Shown: in pieces, positions 28,485 to 39,300 of the stretch
Layout: the number at the start of each line of letters is the position of its first letter
How positions within the stretch are numbered: position 1 is the stretch's first letter
NCBI GenBank assembly: GCA_012103505.1
Contig: WLWP01000001.1
Location: 992,001-1,056,000 of the forward strand
Origin: Pseudomonadales bacterium
Lineage (GTDB): Bacteria > Pseudomonadota > Gammaproteobacteria > Pseudomonadales > Azotimanducaceae
Length of the DNA stretch: 64,000 nucleotides
Direction: 5' to 3'
Translations under genes and position numbers: made by a program
Notes under the pieces: model-generated
Database searches by the model: none
Seen by the model: the letters and a program-made list of their open reading frames with translations, nothing else
Told to the model about the DNA's origin: nothing

Positions 28485-29835
28485 TTGATTCTAACCCGTA
28501 CTTGTCAATTAGACTGTAGAGGGTTGGCCGAGAAACTTCCAAAAGGCGGGCGCTCTCGCTGAGATTGTGACCTGTCTTAGCTAAAGCCGTTTGGATCGCC
28601 TTGGATTCAGATCTTGCTCTTACAACCTTTAGTGGTTCGATCTCAACGTCCTCGAGACTCTCATCGGTGGCAAATTCTAGGTCTGTTGAAGATATTTCGT
28701 TCGAATCCGTCAGTATGGCAGCACGGCGGATACGATTTTCAAGTTCTCGGACGTTGCCCGGCCACGAGGCGTTTGCCATCGCATCGACAGCGTCAGCTTT
28801 AAACTTCAGTGAACGGTTCTCGCCATGTTCTTCTAGTATTTTCTCGGCGATTAACAGGACGTCCGCGCCACGTTCGCGCAATGGCGGCAAAGTGACATCA
28901 ATCTCGCTCAACCGGTAGAAAAGGTCTTCCCGAAAGGTCCCTTCGCTGATCATCGTTTGCAAATCTCTATGCGTCGCGCTTACCACTCGGACATCGGCTT
29001 GAATTGAGGTGCTCGAGCCAACGCGTTCGAACGTACGTTCTTGCAGAAAGCGCAGGATTTTTGCTTGCAGCGGGATTGGCATGTCGCCGATTTCGTCAAG
29101 GAATAAGGTGCCCCCAGCAGCAGCTTCGAGCTTGCCTATCTTACGGGCATGCGCGCCAGTGAAGCTGCCTTTCTCGTGGCCAAAAAGTTCGCTTTCTAAA
29201 AGGTTTTCCGGAATAGCCGCACAATTTATAGTGATGAGCGAATGTTCGCCTCGGTCGGATAGGTTGTGAATGCTTGAGGCGATAATTTCTTTACCGGTAC
29301 CTGTCTCGCCAGTTATCAAAACTGTGACATCTGCTTTCGCAACACGTTTGACACGCTCTGATACGGTCTGCATTTCGGGACAATTTCCTATCAGTCCGGG
29401 CAAAAGCGACTTATTTGAAGTCGCAGCCTTTGACTGTTCCTGGAGCTCAGCTTCGATCTTGCTTAAGAAAAACGCCCTTTCTGTGGCAAACGTTAGGGTG
29501 GTCGAATCGATTGGCTTTTGATAGTAGTCGAACGCACCGTTATTGATCGCCGCCAACGCGTGTTGTTTTTCGTCTCGTCCGGTTATGACGATGACTTTGG
29601 TTTCGGGGTAATGTTCTCGGATGTGTCGGAGGAGATCAAATCCTACCGTCGTTCCCCCGGCATCGGGCGGTAAACCAAGGTCTAATGTCACAACTTGAAA
29701 GCTGCGTTCGCTCAGTAGTCCGAGGGCTGTTGGTGCGTCATCAGCGACCGCGACGTCCACGTCCTCATAACACCAACGCATTTGGCTTTGCAATCCTGGA
29801 TCATCTTCGACTATTAACAGATTTCTATCCGACAC
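28477..29835 (-). CDS. prsR: PrsR-type sigma-54-dependent response regulator (PEP-CTERM/XrtA exopolysaccharide system)
   Basis: 452 residues. Receiver domain (LLIVEDDPGLQSQMRW, phospho-acceptor Asp in VVTLDLGLPP, Lys in YYQKPID), then an AAA+ sigma-54 activation domain with Walker A GETGTGKE near residue 170, the sigma-54 contact GSFTGA and GGTLFLDEIGDMP, then a Fis-type helix-turn-helix (GHNLSESARLLEVSRPTLY). It matches the PEP-CTERM-locus response regulator family PrsR. It overlaps its kinase gene by 11 bases and galE by 8, so kinase, regulator and sugar enzyme are cotranscribed. Sigma-54 targets were not found by eye in the divergent region. Confidence 0.85.
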   Translation of the reverse strand: MSDRNLLIVEDDPGLQSQMRWCYEDVDVAVADDAPTALGLLSERSFQVVTLDLGLPPDAGGTTVGFDLLRHIREHYPETKVIVITGRDEKQHALAAINNGAFDYYQKPIDSTTLTFATERAFFLSKIEAELQEQSKAATSNKSLLPGLIGNCPEMQTVSERVKRVAKADVTVLITGETGTGKEIIASSIHNLSDRGEHSLITINCAAIPENLLESELFGHEKGSFTGAHARKIGKLEAAAGGTLFLDEIGDMPIPLQAKILRFLQERTFERVGSSTSIQADVRVVSATHRDLQTMISEGTFREDLFYRLSEIDVTLPPLRERGADVLLIAEKILEEHGENRSLKFKADAVDAMANASWPGNVRELENRIRRAAILTDSNEISSTDLEFATDESLEDVEIEPLKVVRARSESKAIQTALAKTGHNLSESARLLEVSRPTLYSLIDKYGLESSE

Positions 29836-31852
29836 TCACTGATTCCTTCGTTGAGTACGTAATCTTGAATTGGGTTCCTGCACCGACGCTGCTGCGTACG
29901 TCTAACTTCCCCCCGTGCTTTTCCACAATAGTCTTCGCTTGGAAGGCGCCTATGCCCATCCCACTTACCCCCTTGCTCGAACTAAAGGGTTTAAACAGTT
30001 CCTCGCGAACAAAATTTTCGGTCATTCCTGGTCCTGTGTCATTAACAGAAATGTAAACGACACCGCGGCCGGTTTGCACCGACAGCTCGACGGTTGCAGA
30101 TTGACTAGACTCCAAAGCATTTTGAACTAAGTGGTTGATTGCAGAAATAAATTCCAGTGGAATTGATGGCTCTTCGTCGAAAGATTGGCTATTGAAACGA
30201 ACTCGGTTTTTTAGGTCTGGGATCTGTTTGAGCCAATCGTGAATCCCAGTGATTGCCGGAACAAATTCAACTGTGTCTTCGGATACAGTAAGGCTTCGAA
30301 TGATTTTTTGCATTCGTTTCACACTGTTCTGAGTTGTGCTCAGCATATCGTCGATGAAAGCGGGGTTTGATTTGTGTTTTTCGGCATTCTCGAGCAAGAG
30401 AGATAGCTGAGATGAAATTGTCTTTATGTCGTGGACAAGAAACGCGGACATTTGCGCAACGGCGGCAAATTGCTCATGCTCAATGAGACTCCGTTGGGCT
30501 TCGTTGAATGCAAGAAAGCTCGCACACTGCCGTGCGATGAGCTTAATTGCGTCGTAATCCTCCCAGTCTAGATGACGCGTAATGGCTTCAGATTCGCCGA
30601 CGAAACAGACGCCAATTAACTTTTCGTCAACCAGTAATGGAATGACAAAGCGGACAGGCAGACTCTCATCTTCAACCAAGGAGAAAACTGTGGCAGCCTC
30701 GCTGGCTCCAGAGCTCGCGTCTAGAACCCAATCGTGTGATTCGTAAAAGGAAATTAGTTCATCGCTCAAGCGTTGGGGCATGGCCGGTGGCCATGGAGCC
30801 TCACCCATGGAGGAAGTTCGTTCAAACTCGGCACCCTTGAGGATCCAAAGTGAGGCGGTTTTTGCGGACAAAACAGAGAGGAAACTGAGTTGGAGTTGCT
30901 CATTAAACGTGTGGTCTGGATCCGTGTTTGCCAATCGTGAAGTCAGTCGAGTCCACTCCGCTCGATGGTCGTAGCGAGATTCGAAAAATGTCTTCGTAAA
31001 CAAAACCCGCGACACACTGCGGAACCGGCTAGATCCGACGATCGCCAGAGTGATACCTATCAATAGAACTGTGGCAAAAGTGGCGATTGTAAGCCCAACA
31101 TCCCCTGCAAATAGCTGGGACAGGTATGCGATAACACTAAGTGCGACGAGAAATGCACCACTAGCTGCGAGTACACCGCTGCGGAATACAAACTCGCGTG
31201 ATAGATTGAATCGCAGATGATTCGTTCGGTTGCGAAGACTTGCAATCGCAATGAAAGGCATTGTGATGGCGAAAACTGCAGGCTGTGCGACTTGTAGAAT
31301 ATTTGCGAGATCGCCGAGTCCAAGCCGTACAGCCCAAACAAGAAGACCGTACGTGAACAGAATGCCTAGCCCAATATTGAGGTAGCGGACGCGCCATATG
31401 TTTACTTGCACAATGTTTCGTGCAAGTTGCTCTATCAGTACGAGGCCACAGATGTTGATTATTAGCATCCCGACAGGAACTAACATGCCTACAAATTGGT
31501 TCAGCTCGAACGCAAACGCTAACCAAGCGACGACAGTAGCCGACGCTGTAAAGAATGTGACGTAGGCGATTTGACGAACTAGCCGTCCTTGTTCCGACTT
31601 GTTGTCGAATTCAAATCCGATGGCTCTAAACAAAAGGATTTGCCAACTACAGAGTGTCGCAATCTCCAGTGGTAGCCCTAGAACGCTGCGTGCAGGCGTG
31701 AGGAGTGTAATTACCCAGACTAAGCTCATGATGCTGCACAAAAGGAGTGCTTTGCCCGATACCCTCCGAACGAGGTTAACTAAACAGAAAACGAGGAAAG
31801 TAGCGTACACACCAATAGCAAGTAAAAGGCCGTATGCAGCAATAGCTTGCAC
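29825..31852 (-). CDS. prsK: PrsK-type membrane histidine kinase (PEP-CTERM/XrtA exopolysaccharide system)
   Basis: 675 residues. The N-terminal ~275 residues hold about eight hydrophobic segments; a GAF-like region (about 295-455, SFLSVLSAKTASLWIL) follows, then the phospho-acceptor helix AFLVHDIKTISSQLSLLLEN with His near residue 472, and a C-terminal HATPase (AINHLVQNALESS, VNDTGPGMTENFVREELFKP, GMGIGAFQAKTIV). This layout is that of the PEP-CTERM-locus kinase PrsK, in which the H-box usually reads HDLKN; here it is HDIKT. It is the partner of the adjacent PrsR. Signal unknown; exopolysaccharide control is inferred from neighbours. Confidence 0.85.
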   Translation of the reverse strand: MQAIAAYGLLLAIGVYATFLVFCLVNLVRRVSGKALLLCSIMSLVWVITLLTPARSVLGLPLEIATLCSWQILLFRAIGFEFDNKSEQGRLVRQIAYVTFFTASATVVAWLAFAFELNQFVGMLVPVGMLIINICGLVLIEQLARNIVQVNIWRVRYLNIGLGILFTYGLLVWAVRLGLGDLANILQVAQPAVFAITMPFIAIASLRNRTNHLRFNLSREFVFRSGVLAASGAFLVALSVIAYLSQLFAGDVGLTIATFATVLLIGITLAIVGSSRFRSVSRVLFTKTFFESRYDHRAEWTRLTSRLANTDPDHTFNEQLQLSFLSVLSAKTASLWILKGAEFERTSSMGEAPWPPAMPQRLSDELISFYESHDWVLDASSGASEAATVFSLVEDESLPVRFVIPLLVDEKLIGVCFVGESEAITRHLDWEDYDAIKLIARQCASFLAFNEAQRSLIEHEQFAAVAQMSAFLVHDIKTISSQLSLLLENAEKHKSNPAFIDDMLSTTQNSVKRMQKIIRSLTVSEDTVEFVPAITGIHDWLKQIPDLKNRVRFNSQSFDEEPSIPLEFISAINHLVQNALESSQSATVELSVQTGRGVVYISVNDTGPGMTENFVREELFKPFSSSKGVSGMGIGAFQAKTIVEKHGGKLDVRSSVGAGTQFKITYSTKESVSVG

Positions 31853-31857
31853 TTGAA

Positions 31858-32889
31858 CTACCTTAAGTTGTGGGCAACATCATCGACTTGGTAATAACTC
31901 TTATACCACTTAACAAACTCGGAGATGCCGGTCTCTATTGGTGTGGAAGGTTGGTAATCATGATCCCGGATAAGGTCTTCTACGTTCGCGAATGTGTCAG
32001 GAACATCGCCAGGTTGTAAGGGCAGTAGATTTTTCTTTGCCTCAATACCAAGCGTTTCTTCGAGTACCTCGATGTATCGGTGAAGTTGAACTGGGTTGTT
32101 ACTACCAATATTGTAGAGCGCAAAAGGTGCGGTGGCTGTTGCCGGATCCGGATTATCACTATCCCAGTCTTCGTTTGGGGTAGCAGGCTTATCGAGTGTT
32201 CTTATAATCCCTTCAACGATGTCATCCACGTAGGTGAAATCGCGTGTGTGATGCCCATTGTTGAATACGTCGATCGGTTCTCCTGCCAGTATTTTTTTGG
32301 TGAACAAGAACAACGCCATGTCCGGTCTACCCCAAGGCCCGTATACCGTGAAGAATCGTAGACCTGTGCAGGGTATGCCAAACAGGTGAGCGTACGTATG
32401 TGCCATTAGTTCGTTGGATTTCTTCGTCACCGCGTACAGGCTAACCGGGTGATCAACACCGTCATGGACCGAAAACGGCATGTTCGTATTGGCTCCGTAC
32501 ACAGATGAGGTTGATGCAAAAACTAGGTGTTCAGTACCATGGTGTCGGACGTTTTCGAGAATGTTTAAAAAACCTGTGATGTTAGCATCGACATACGCTT
32601 GAGGGTTCTCCAGTGAATAACGTACGCCTGCTTGTGCGGCGAGGTGAACTACTCTATCAGGTTGGAACCTTTCAAAAGCCATTTTCATCGCGCCGCTTTC
32701 AGAAACATCAGCGGTTCTAAACTCAAATCCCTCGCGGCTTGATAATCTTACAAGGCGGTCATTTTTTAGCGTTACGTCGTAGTAATCATTTAGGTTGTCG
32801 ATGCCGCTTACTGTGTCCCCCCTATCCAAAAGCTTGTGGGATAAAGTGGACCCAATGAATCCTGCAGCACCCGTTACTAAAATTTTCAT
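31858..32889 (-). CDS. NAD-dependent epimerase, UDP-glucuronate 4-epimerase type
   Basis: 343-residue extended SDR enzyme. The N-terminus [20 protein letters not shown] binds [20 protein letters not shown] is characteristic of uronate epimerases, and the active site is in [14 protein letters not shown] with the Tyr/Lys pair in [32 protein letters not shown] and [16 protein letters not shown] are also conserved in this group. It likely converts UDP-glucuronate to UDP-galacturonate; UDP-glucuronate could come from the ugd gene about 10 kb away. Its ATG overlaps the dehydrogenase stop (TAATG). Exact substrate is inferred. Confidence 0.85.
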   Translation of the reverse strand: MKILVTGAAGFIGSTLSHKLLDRGDTVSGIDNLNDYYDVTLKNDRLVRLSSREGFEFRTADVSESGAMKMAFERFQPDRVVHLAAQAGVRYSLENPQAYVDANITGFLNILENVRHHGTEHLVFASTSSVYGANTNMPFSVHDGVDHPVSLYAVTKKSNELMAHTYAHLFGIPCTGLRFFTVYGPWGRPDMALFLFTKKILAGEPIDVFNNGHHTRDFTYVDDIVEGIIRTLDKPATPNEDWDSDNPDPATATAPFALYNIGSNNPVQLHRYIEVLEETLGIEAKKNLLPLQPGDVPDTFANVEDLIRDHDYQPSTPIETGISEFVKWYKSYYQVDDVAHNLR

Positions 32890-34159
32890 TAGAGTCGTCC
32901 CGTTACCTGGCTGTCAGAGAGCATGTTTTTCACATCGAAGATCACGTGACGATCCTTGGTCAAATTAGACATGTCCATATCGCGAAATTGATCATGTGCA
33001 ACTGCTAAAACGACGGCGTCGTAAATGGACGTCTCCGGTTGTCCGGGGCAAAGATCGATATCATATTCAGTGAGGGCGTCCTGACAGTCGACCCAAGGGT
33101 CATATACATCGACCTGTAAGTGATAACTGGAAAGGCTGTTGTATACGTCGACGACCTTAGTGTTTCTGATATCGGGACAGTTTTCCTTAAACGCCAGCCC
33201 AAGAATCAACACGCGGCCTCCCACCAAACTGATTCCAGCCTTTGTCATGAGCTTCACGACGCGATCCGCGATGTGAGTGCTCATATGATCATTAATTCGG
33301 CGACCGGCTAGTATCACCTCCGGATGATAGCCAACGGCTTGGGCTTTGTGGGTTAAGTAGTAGGGGTCGACTCCGATACAGTGCCCGCCGACCAGCCCTG
33401 GCGTGAACGGGAGGAAGTTCCATTTCGTGTTCGCAGCTGCCAAGACTTCAGATGTATCAATTTCTAGCTTGTCGAAGATCAAAGCTAGTTCGTTGACCAA
33501 AGCTATGTTTACATCCCGCTGTGTGTTCTCAATCACTTTTGCAGCTTCTGCTACGGCGATGGAGCTAGCAGGGTGTGTTCCGCTGAAATTATGGTGGCGT
33601 ATAGCTCATCAACGAATTTAGCAACTGCAGGTGTGGAACCAGCAGTTACTTTAACGATTGAAGGAAGACGATGCTTCTTATCCCCTGGATTAATTCTTTC
33701 TGGGCTGTATCCGGCGTAGAAACCCTTGTTGTAGTTGAGACCTGAATGTTGCTCTAAGACCGGAACACAGACTTCTTCAGTTGCACCGGGATAAACCGTC
33801 GACTCATAAATGACGATGTTCCCCTCGGTGAGCACACTACCGATCGACTCGCTTGCCGAAATCAGCGGTTTTAGATTTGGGCGTTTGGATGCATCGATCG
33901 GGGTGGGAACCGTTACGATGTAAACGTTACATTCGGAAATGTCATCTAAATTGCTTGAAAAAGTTAAGTGTTTTGCCTTTTCGAAGTCTTTGCGATCGAC
34001 TTCGAGAGTGGTGTCAACTTGTTGCGTAAGCGCATCGACTCGAAGTTGATCGATGTCAAATCCAACCGTTTGGAGCTGACAGCCAAACTCGATTGCGAGG
34101 GGAAGACCGACGTAACCCAGCCCGACTATAGCGATTTTTGTTTCCGCTAGATTTTCCAC
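32889..34159 (-). pseudogene. Nucleotide-sugar dehydrogenase (TviB/WbpA-WbpO type), frameshifted
   Basis: Two consecutive reading frames make up one ~424-residue UDP-sugar 6-dehydrogenase of the Vi-antigen/B-band type (UDP-HexNAc to uronate). N-terminal half 34159-33551: KIAIVGLGYVGLPLAIEFG, VTVPTPID, YESTVYPGATEE, GYSPERINPGDKKH. C-terminal half 33536-32889: VIENTQRDVNIALVNELALI, VGGHCIGVDPYYL (catalytic Cys), LGLAFKENCPDIRN. The frame is lost near 33580, where ISAGTHPASSIAVAEA would be restored by one extra G on the minus strand (CC to CCC on plus). It is first gene of the minus-strand exopolysaccharide operon. Real mutation or a base-call error; a slippage product remains possible. Confidence 0.85.
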
Positions 34160-34329
34160 GACAAATCCTTTTGTTTGCAGTTGCGAATTATGCCTAAGAT
34201 TTGGAAATAGACTGTGCTTTGTTTGTCTAAATTCGAAATGATTCGTTGCGAATCTAGTCGTTTACATCAAAATACACGATGGATCGAGTTACCTACTAGA
34301 ATAGTGATGATCACAAGGAAGAATTATTC

Positions 34330-35220
34330 ATGAGCACTATTGAAAAAGCCGCGGCGCGTTTGGTGAAGAAGCCAAAATCGCCGGATGGTCAGGCGATAAA
34401 CCTCGATGCTCAAACAAACAAAAGTTCATCTACGGGATCGAGCACCAATCGAGTCGAACCACTTCAATACGAGCAAACTTGTGAGCTGGATTTTGTGTTG
34501 CTACGAGATAACGGCTTTCTTGTGCCTGGACACGATAACGCAAAGCAGAGCCAAGAGTTTAGGCGCATTAAAAGACCTCTTTTACTGAACTTGCAGCCGA
34601 ACCTTGAGAAGCGTTATGAACGACCACCCAATGTAATATATGTCACGAGTGCGCTGCCTGGTGAAGGTAAGACTTTCGTATCTCTCAATCTTGCGCTTAG
34701 CTTAGCAGGTGAACTAGACAAATCCGTGCTGCTCATTGATGGCGATGCAGCCAAAGGAGATCTCAGTCGTTGGCTTGGGATAAACGAAGAAAAAGGAATA
34801 GTTGATCACCTAGTCGATAATGAGTCTCACCTGGAGAATTCGATAATTGCCTCTAATGTTGAGAGACTCGCTGTGATGTCTTCTGGCAAGAAGGCTGACA
34901 ACCTAGATGAGCTCTATAGTAGTGAACTCATGGCGCGGATTGTTGATCAACTGGCGAGTAGAGATCCAAATCGAATCGTCCTTGTCGACGGTCCGCCATT
35001 GTTAGCGACGACTGAAGCGGCCGTACTCGCTCATTTGATGGGACAAACAGTTGTAGTTGTTGAGGCCAATAAGACACCTCAGTCGGCCGTGGAGCAGGCA
35101 ATTTCTCATCTCGACGGTTCGCAGCTTGTGAGTATGTTGTTGAACAAAGCTGAGACTTCGTCTTCTGGGAGCTACGGCTACGGGTACGGATATGGCTACG
35201 GTGATGTGCAAGAGAACTAG
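34330..35220 (+). CDS. Exopolysaccharide-locus tyrosine autokinase (XrtA-associated type)
   Basis: 296 residues, a soluble BY-kinase of the CpsD/Wzc kinase fold that regulates polysaccharide chain synthesis. Walker A is SALPGEGKTFVSLNLALSL near residue 110, Walker A' VLLIDGDAAKGDLSRWLG near residue 137, and Walker B RIVLVDGPPLL near residue 217. The C-terminus carries the autophosphorylation tyrosine cluster SYGYGYGYGYGD. The N-terminus (MSTIEKAAARLVKK) matches the PEP-CTERM/XrtA-locus autokinases. No Wzz-like chain-length partner lies next to it. It is divergent from the dehydrogenase operon with a 170-base gap. Confidence 0.88.
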   Translation: MSTIEKAAARLVKKPKSPDGQAINLDAQTNKSSSTGSSTNRVEPLQYEQTCELDFVLLRDNGFLVPGHDNAKQSQEFRRIKRPLLLNLQPNLEKRYERPPNVIYVTSALPGEGKTFVSLNLALSLAGELDKSVLLIDGDAAKGDLSRWLGINEEKGIVDHLVDNESHLENSIIASNVERLAVMSSGKKADNLDELYSSELMARIVDQLASRDPNRIVLVDGPPLLATTEAAVLAHLMGQTVVVVEANKTPQSAVEQAISHLDGSQLVSMLLNKAETSSSGSYGYGYGYGYGDVQEN

Positions 35221-35255
35221 ATTCGCTACGAGCGTAACACTAAGGGCGTTTCAAG

Positions 35256-36368
35256 ATGTATGAAGAGTTTTTCGGTCTAGCTAAGAAGCCGTTTCAGTTA
35301 TCTCCGGATGCGAGCTTCTTCTTTCCAAGCGCTGAACACGCCAAAGCGTTGTCGTTTCTACAATACGGTCTCAGTCAGGGTGACGGTTTTATCGTCATTA
35401 CAGGAAGCGTGGGTACTGGTAAGACGACGCTAGTTCAAGCATTAGTGAACGACTTGGATCAATCTGAGTTGTCAGTTGCCACGATCGTTACATCTAACTT
35501 GGGCGAAAGTGATCTGTTGCAAATGGTGGCAAATAACTTTGGCGTAGCGGTTCGAGACGAAAACAAAGCGACACTTCTCCAGGAGCTACAACACAATTTC
35601 ATTCAACAAACGCGTGCAAACAGACGTATTCTGTTGATTGTCGATGAGGCACAAAATCTACCCGGTGATTCAGTGGAAGAGCTCCGCATGCTTTCAAATT
35701 TCATGCATGAAGGAAAACCACTGGTACAGATCTTCTTGTTAGGTCAACAAGAATTCAGAGGCACTTTGTTGTCCGAGGGCTTTGAGCAGCTCCGACAACG
35801 AGTTATAGCGACCTACCATCTTAACCCGCTTAGCATGGAGGAGACGCGGACATACATAGAACACCGCCTGCATGTTGCTGGTTGGCAATCGAATCCGGAA
35901 ATCTCAGACGATGCCTTTGTTGCGATACATCGATTTTCTGAAGGTGTACCTCGTCGGATCAACAACGTGTGCGACCGCCTCCTCTTGTTTGCTTTCTTAG
36001 AGGAGTTAACGGTGATTGACGAGAGCATCGTCGAGTCTGTTTCGCAAGAAATTGGGACGGAATTTTGGGGTGGAAACTCAGTTTCCGAGCCCGACCCCGC
36101 TGAGAAGCCAGCTGCAGCACAAGTTTTTGATACGCCCGAGTCGCCTCGTGAGAGTGCTGCTCGATCGATGTTCGATAAAGCAGATGTCCAACGTCGTATA
36201 GGCTCGTTGGAAAGAGCCGTAGATGGCCTTGGACACAGCATTAAACCGGAGCTTGCAGAAATTCGCGAAGAGCTGAGTTTTCTGCGACTTATGATGGACG
36301 ATATTCTCCATGAGATGCGCGAGATCGCAAACAACGCCGCGCCTGCGACCAAGAAGAAACGCGCCTAG
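35256..36368 (+). CDS. XrtA/PEP-CTERM locus-associated AAA ATPase
   Basis: 370 residues, an ExeA/GspA-like ATPase of the type found in XrtA (EpsH) exopolysaccharide loci. The start MYEEFFGLAKKPFQLSPDASFFF is highly characteristic, followed by Walker A TGSVGTGKTTLVQAL near residue 50, Walker B RILLIVDEAQNLP near 125, and FEQLRQRVIATYHLNPLS. The C-terminal ~60 residues form a predicted coiled coil (RRIGSLERAVDGLGH, LAEIREELSFLRLMMDDIL). No peptidoglycan-binding domain is visible. It lies 35 bases after the autokinase, same strand; role inferred as assembly or regulation of the polysaccharide machine. Confidence 0.87.
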   Translation: MYEEFFGLAKKPFQLSPDASFFFPSAEHAKALSFLQYGLSQGDGFIVITGSVGTGKTTLVQALVNDLDQSELSVATIVTSNLGESDLLQMVANNFGVAVRDENKATLLQELQHNFIQQTRANRRILLIVDEAQNLPGDSVEELRMLSNFMHEGKPLVQIFLLGQQEFRGTLLSEGFEQLRQRVIATYHLNPLSMEETRTYIEHRLHVAGWQSNPEISDDAFVAIHRFSEGVPRRINNVCDRLLLFAFLEELTVIDESIVESVSQEIGTEFWGGNSVSEPDPAEKPAAAQVFDTPESPRESAARSMFDKADVQRRIGSLERAVDGLGHSIKPELAEIREELSFLRLMMDDILHEMREIANNAAPATKKKRA

Positions 36369-36374
36369 ACCAAC

Positions 36375-39300
36375 TTAGTGGAAGTCTCTGGACTTGAAGG
36401 GAAGCTCGCCTAGATCGTATAAGGCGGGCTGGGTGTCCTTCATTTGGCGCAAATATTTTGTCCCATCCTCCACAGCGCCAGCCACTACGTGAATGACACG
36501 CCCCTCTCGTTCAACGATGCCTTTTATCTTCAAGAGCTGGCCTTGTAACCAAATCGCTCGGAATCGCTCAAGGACTGTGGACCAGATGACGATGTTGATG
36601 TTACCTGTTTCATCTTCGAGGGTGAGAAAGACTACCCCTGTGGCTGTGCCTGGCCTCTGTCGGCCTGTAACCAGTCCTGCTACACGTATGTTTTGACCCT
36701 GCCGGTAGGTTTCGAGGTCGGCCGCAGTTCTATATCCAGTGAATTGTGGTTCGTGTCGCAAGAGTTGCATGGGGTGCGGACCAAGCGTTAGGCCTGTGTA
36801 TCGATAGTCGCTTATGAGGTCTTCTTGAGGAGACGGGGATGGTAGGTTGATATCGCTATCTTGTTCGTTACTGAAGTTGTAAGGCGCTGGCTCTTCAGCA
36901 GCGATAAGTGGTGTGTTGATTGGCATGGGGCGTTCGACACCAGCAACTTGCCAGTGTGCCTGATGTCGATGGCCGCTTATGGATGTCAGTGCGCCTGCGC
37001 GTGCCAGAAACTTCATCGCTTGGTCATTGATACCCGCACGAACGGCTAGATCCTCAGCGCTGGCAAAAGGAACCTTGGCTCTTGTGGCGATGAGTTGGTC
37101 CGCAACTTCTTCTCTAAAGCCTTTCACCATTCGAAGGCCCAGTCGAAGCGCGGGCTGTTGATTTGCTTTAACTTCCAGCGTGTGTGACCACTGGCTTAAT
37201 GTAACGTCGATATCACGGATTTCAATGTGATGCCGTTTGGCATCTTGAATAAGTTGTGATGGGGAGTAGAAACCCATTGGTAGAGAGTTTAGTAGTCCAC
37301 AGTAAAAGGCAGCTGGCTCGTGACATTTAAGCCAGGACGAGACATAGACGAGTAATGCAAAACTTGCCGCGTGCGATTCAGGGAATCCGTATTCCCCGAA
37401 ACCTTGAATTTGCTTGAACACTCGCTCGGCGAATGACCGATCATGTCCACGCTCTTGCATGCCATCGATCAGCTTTTGTTCGAAATGCTCAAGTCCGCCA
37501 CGTTTTTTCCAAGCCGCCATAGCTCGACGTAATTGGTCAGCTTCTCCAGCGCTGAAGCCAGCTGCCACCATGGCAAGTTCTATAACTTGTTCCTGAAAGA
37601 TAGGGACCCCAAGTGTGCGCTCGAGCACCTTTTGCACTCCTGCGCTTGGGTAGTGAATCGGCTCGAGACCTTGGCGTCTTCGCAAGTAGGGGTGCACCAT
37701 GTCGCCCTGGATCGGTCCAGGGCGTACGATCGCGACTTCGATAACAAGGTCATAAAAGTGCTGTGGTTTGAGACGCGGTAGCATGGCCATCTGCGCTCGG
37801 GATTCCACTTGAAAGACCCCGACGCTGTCACCACGTTGCAGCATGTGATAAGTCTCTGGATCTTCCGCTGGGATCTTCTGAATGCTGAGTTCGGTTCCTT
37901 TGTAGTCGTTGATCACATCGAAGGCTTTGCGAATCGCAGTCAGCATGCCGAGTGCTAAGACATCTACTTTGAGCAGACCGAGTGCCTCTAGATCGTCTTT
38001 GTCCCATTGAATGACTGTGCGGTCATCCATTGCCGCATTCTCGACAGGCACGAGCTGTGCCAAAGGCCCTCGCGAAATGACAAATCCGCCCACGTGTTGG
38101 GAGAGGTGTCTTGGGAATCCCAGAATCTCGCTGACAAAGAAGAGAAACTGCTCGGCAATTCGGCTATCTGGATCGAGACCGACTGCGCGTAAACGCTCTG
38201 GAATTTCATCTTTTTTGTCCCACCAAGCCATGGACTTTGCTAATAGATCGATAACATCCAAATCGAGGCCAAGCGCTTTGCCAACATCGCGAATCGCACT
38301 CTTCGGACGATAACAGATGAGCGTGGCAGCCAGGGCTGCGCGGTCTCGGCCATAGCGTTTATAGATATATTGAATCACTTCCTCGCGTCGCTCATGCTCA
38401 AAGTCGACATCGATATCAGGTGGTTCATTGCGTTCTTTAGATACGAATCGTTCGAATAGGAGGTGCATTCGGGCTGGATCAACCTCTGTTACGTGCAGGC
38501 AATAACAAACTGCTGAGTTAGCAGCAGAGCCACGCCCTTGGCAGAGGATGCCTTGACTTCGTGCGAACTGGACAATGTCCTGAACGGTTAGAAAGTAGTA
38601 TTCGTAGTTGAGCTCAGCGATGAGATCGAGCTCTTTTTCGACAAGCTCCCGAGTGGCTGGATCTATCCCTCCTACGGTGTCAGGCCACCGTTCGCTCGCG
38701 CCAGCATAGGTTAGTTGTCGGAGGTATTCGCTAGGAGTTAGGTGTGGTGGGACGAGATCTTTAGGGTATTCGTAACGCAATTCGTCCATGCAGAACTCAC
38801 AGCGATCGGCGATCACTAAACTCTCCGCTAAGAACTCTGGTGGATAAAGTGACTTAAGGTGTTCAATGGGACGTAGGCTTCTTTCTGCATTGCTAAATGC
38901 TTGAGACCCAAGTTCGTGCACTGTTGTTCTTAAGCGAATTGCAGACACGAGGTCCTGTAGTGGCTGCCTTTGTGGTGTGTGCGTGTGAACGTCGTTACTT
39001 GCCACAATTGGCAGATCAAGACGAATGGAGGTTGTTAGCGCGTTGGCCGTCTTGTCTAGGTCATGCCCATCTTGGAAAAGTTCGAGCGCGATCCAGAGGT
39101 CGCTAAATATGGATTGCAGTTGTTGACCGGCTATAATCAGGTTGTCGATGCTACCGATAGGGAGCGCCCAAAGGGCAAGGCATCCTTTCATACCAAATCG
39201 AAAATCATCAAGGCGTGCTTCGTACGTGCCTTTGTCGGCCCGTCGTCGAAGTTTGCTGATCAGTGCGGAAATCTGTCCATAAGTAGCACGGTCGGTTGCT

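Noticed and set aside
32944..32951. CACGTG core at about 32945 as a second parS
   Set aside because: Flanks do not match the GTTTCACGTGAAAC palindrome; it lies in the coding sequence of the dehydrogenase.
34160..34329. Sigma-54 (-24/-12) promoter for PrsR in the divergent exopolysaccharide intergenic region
   Set aside because: The closest GG/GC pair is spaced eight bases apart rather than ten; no convincing site on either strand.
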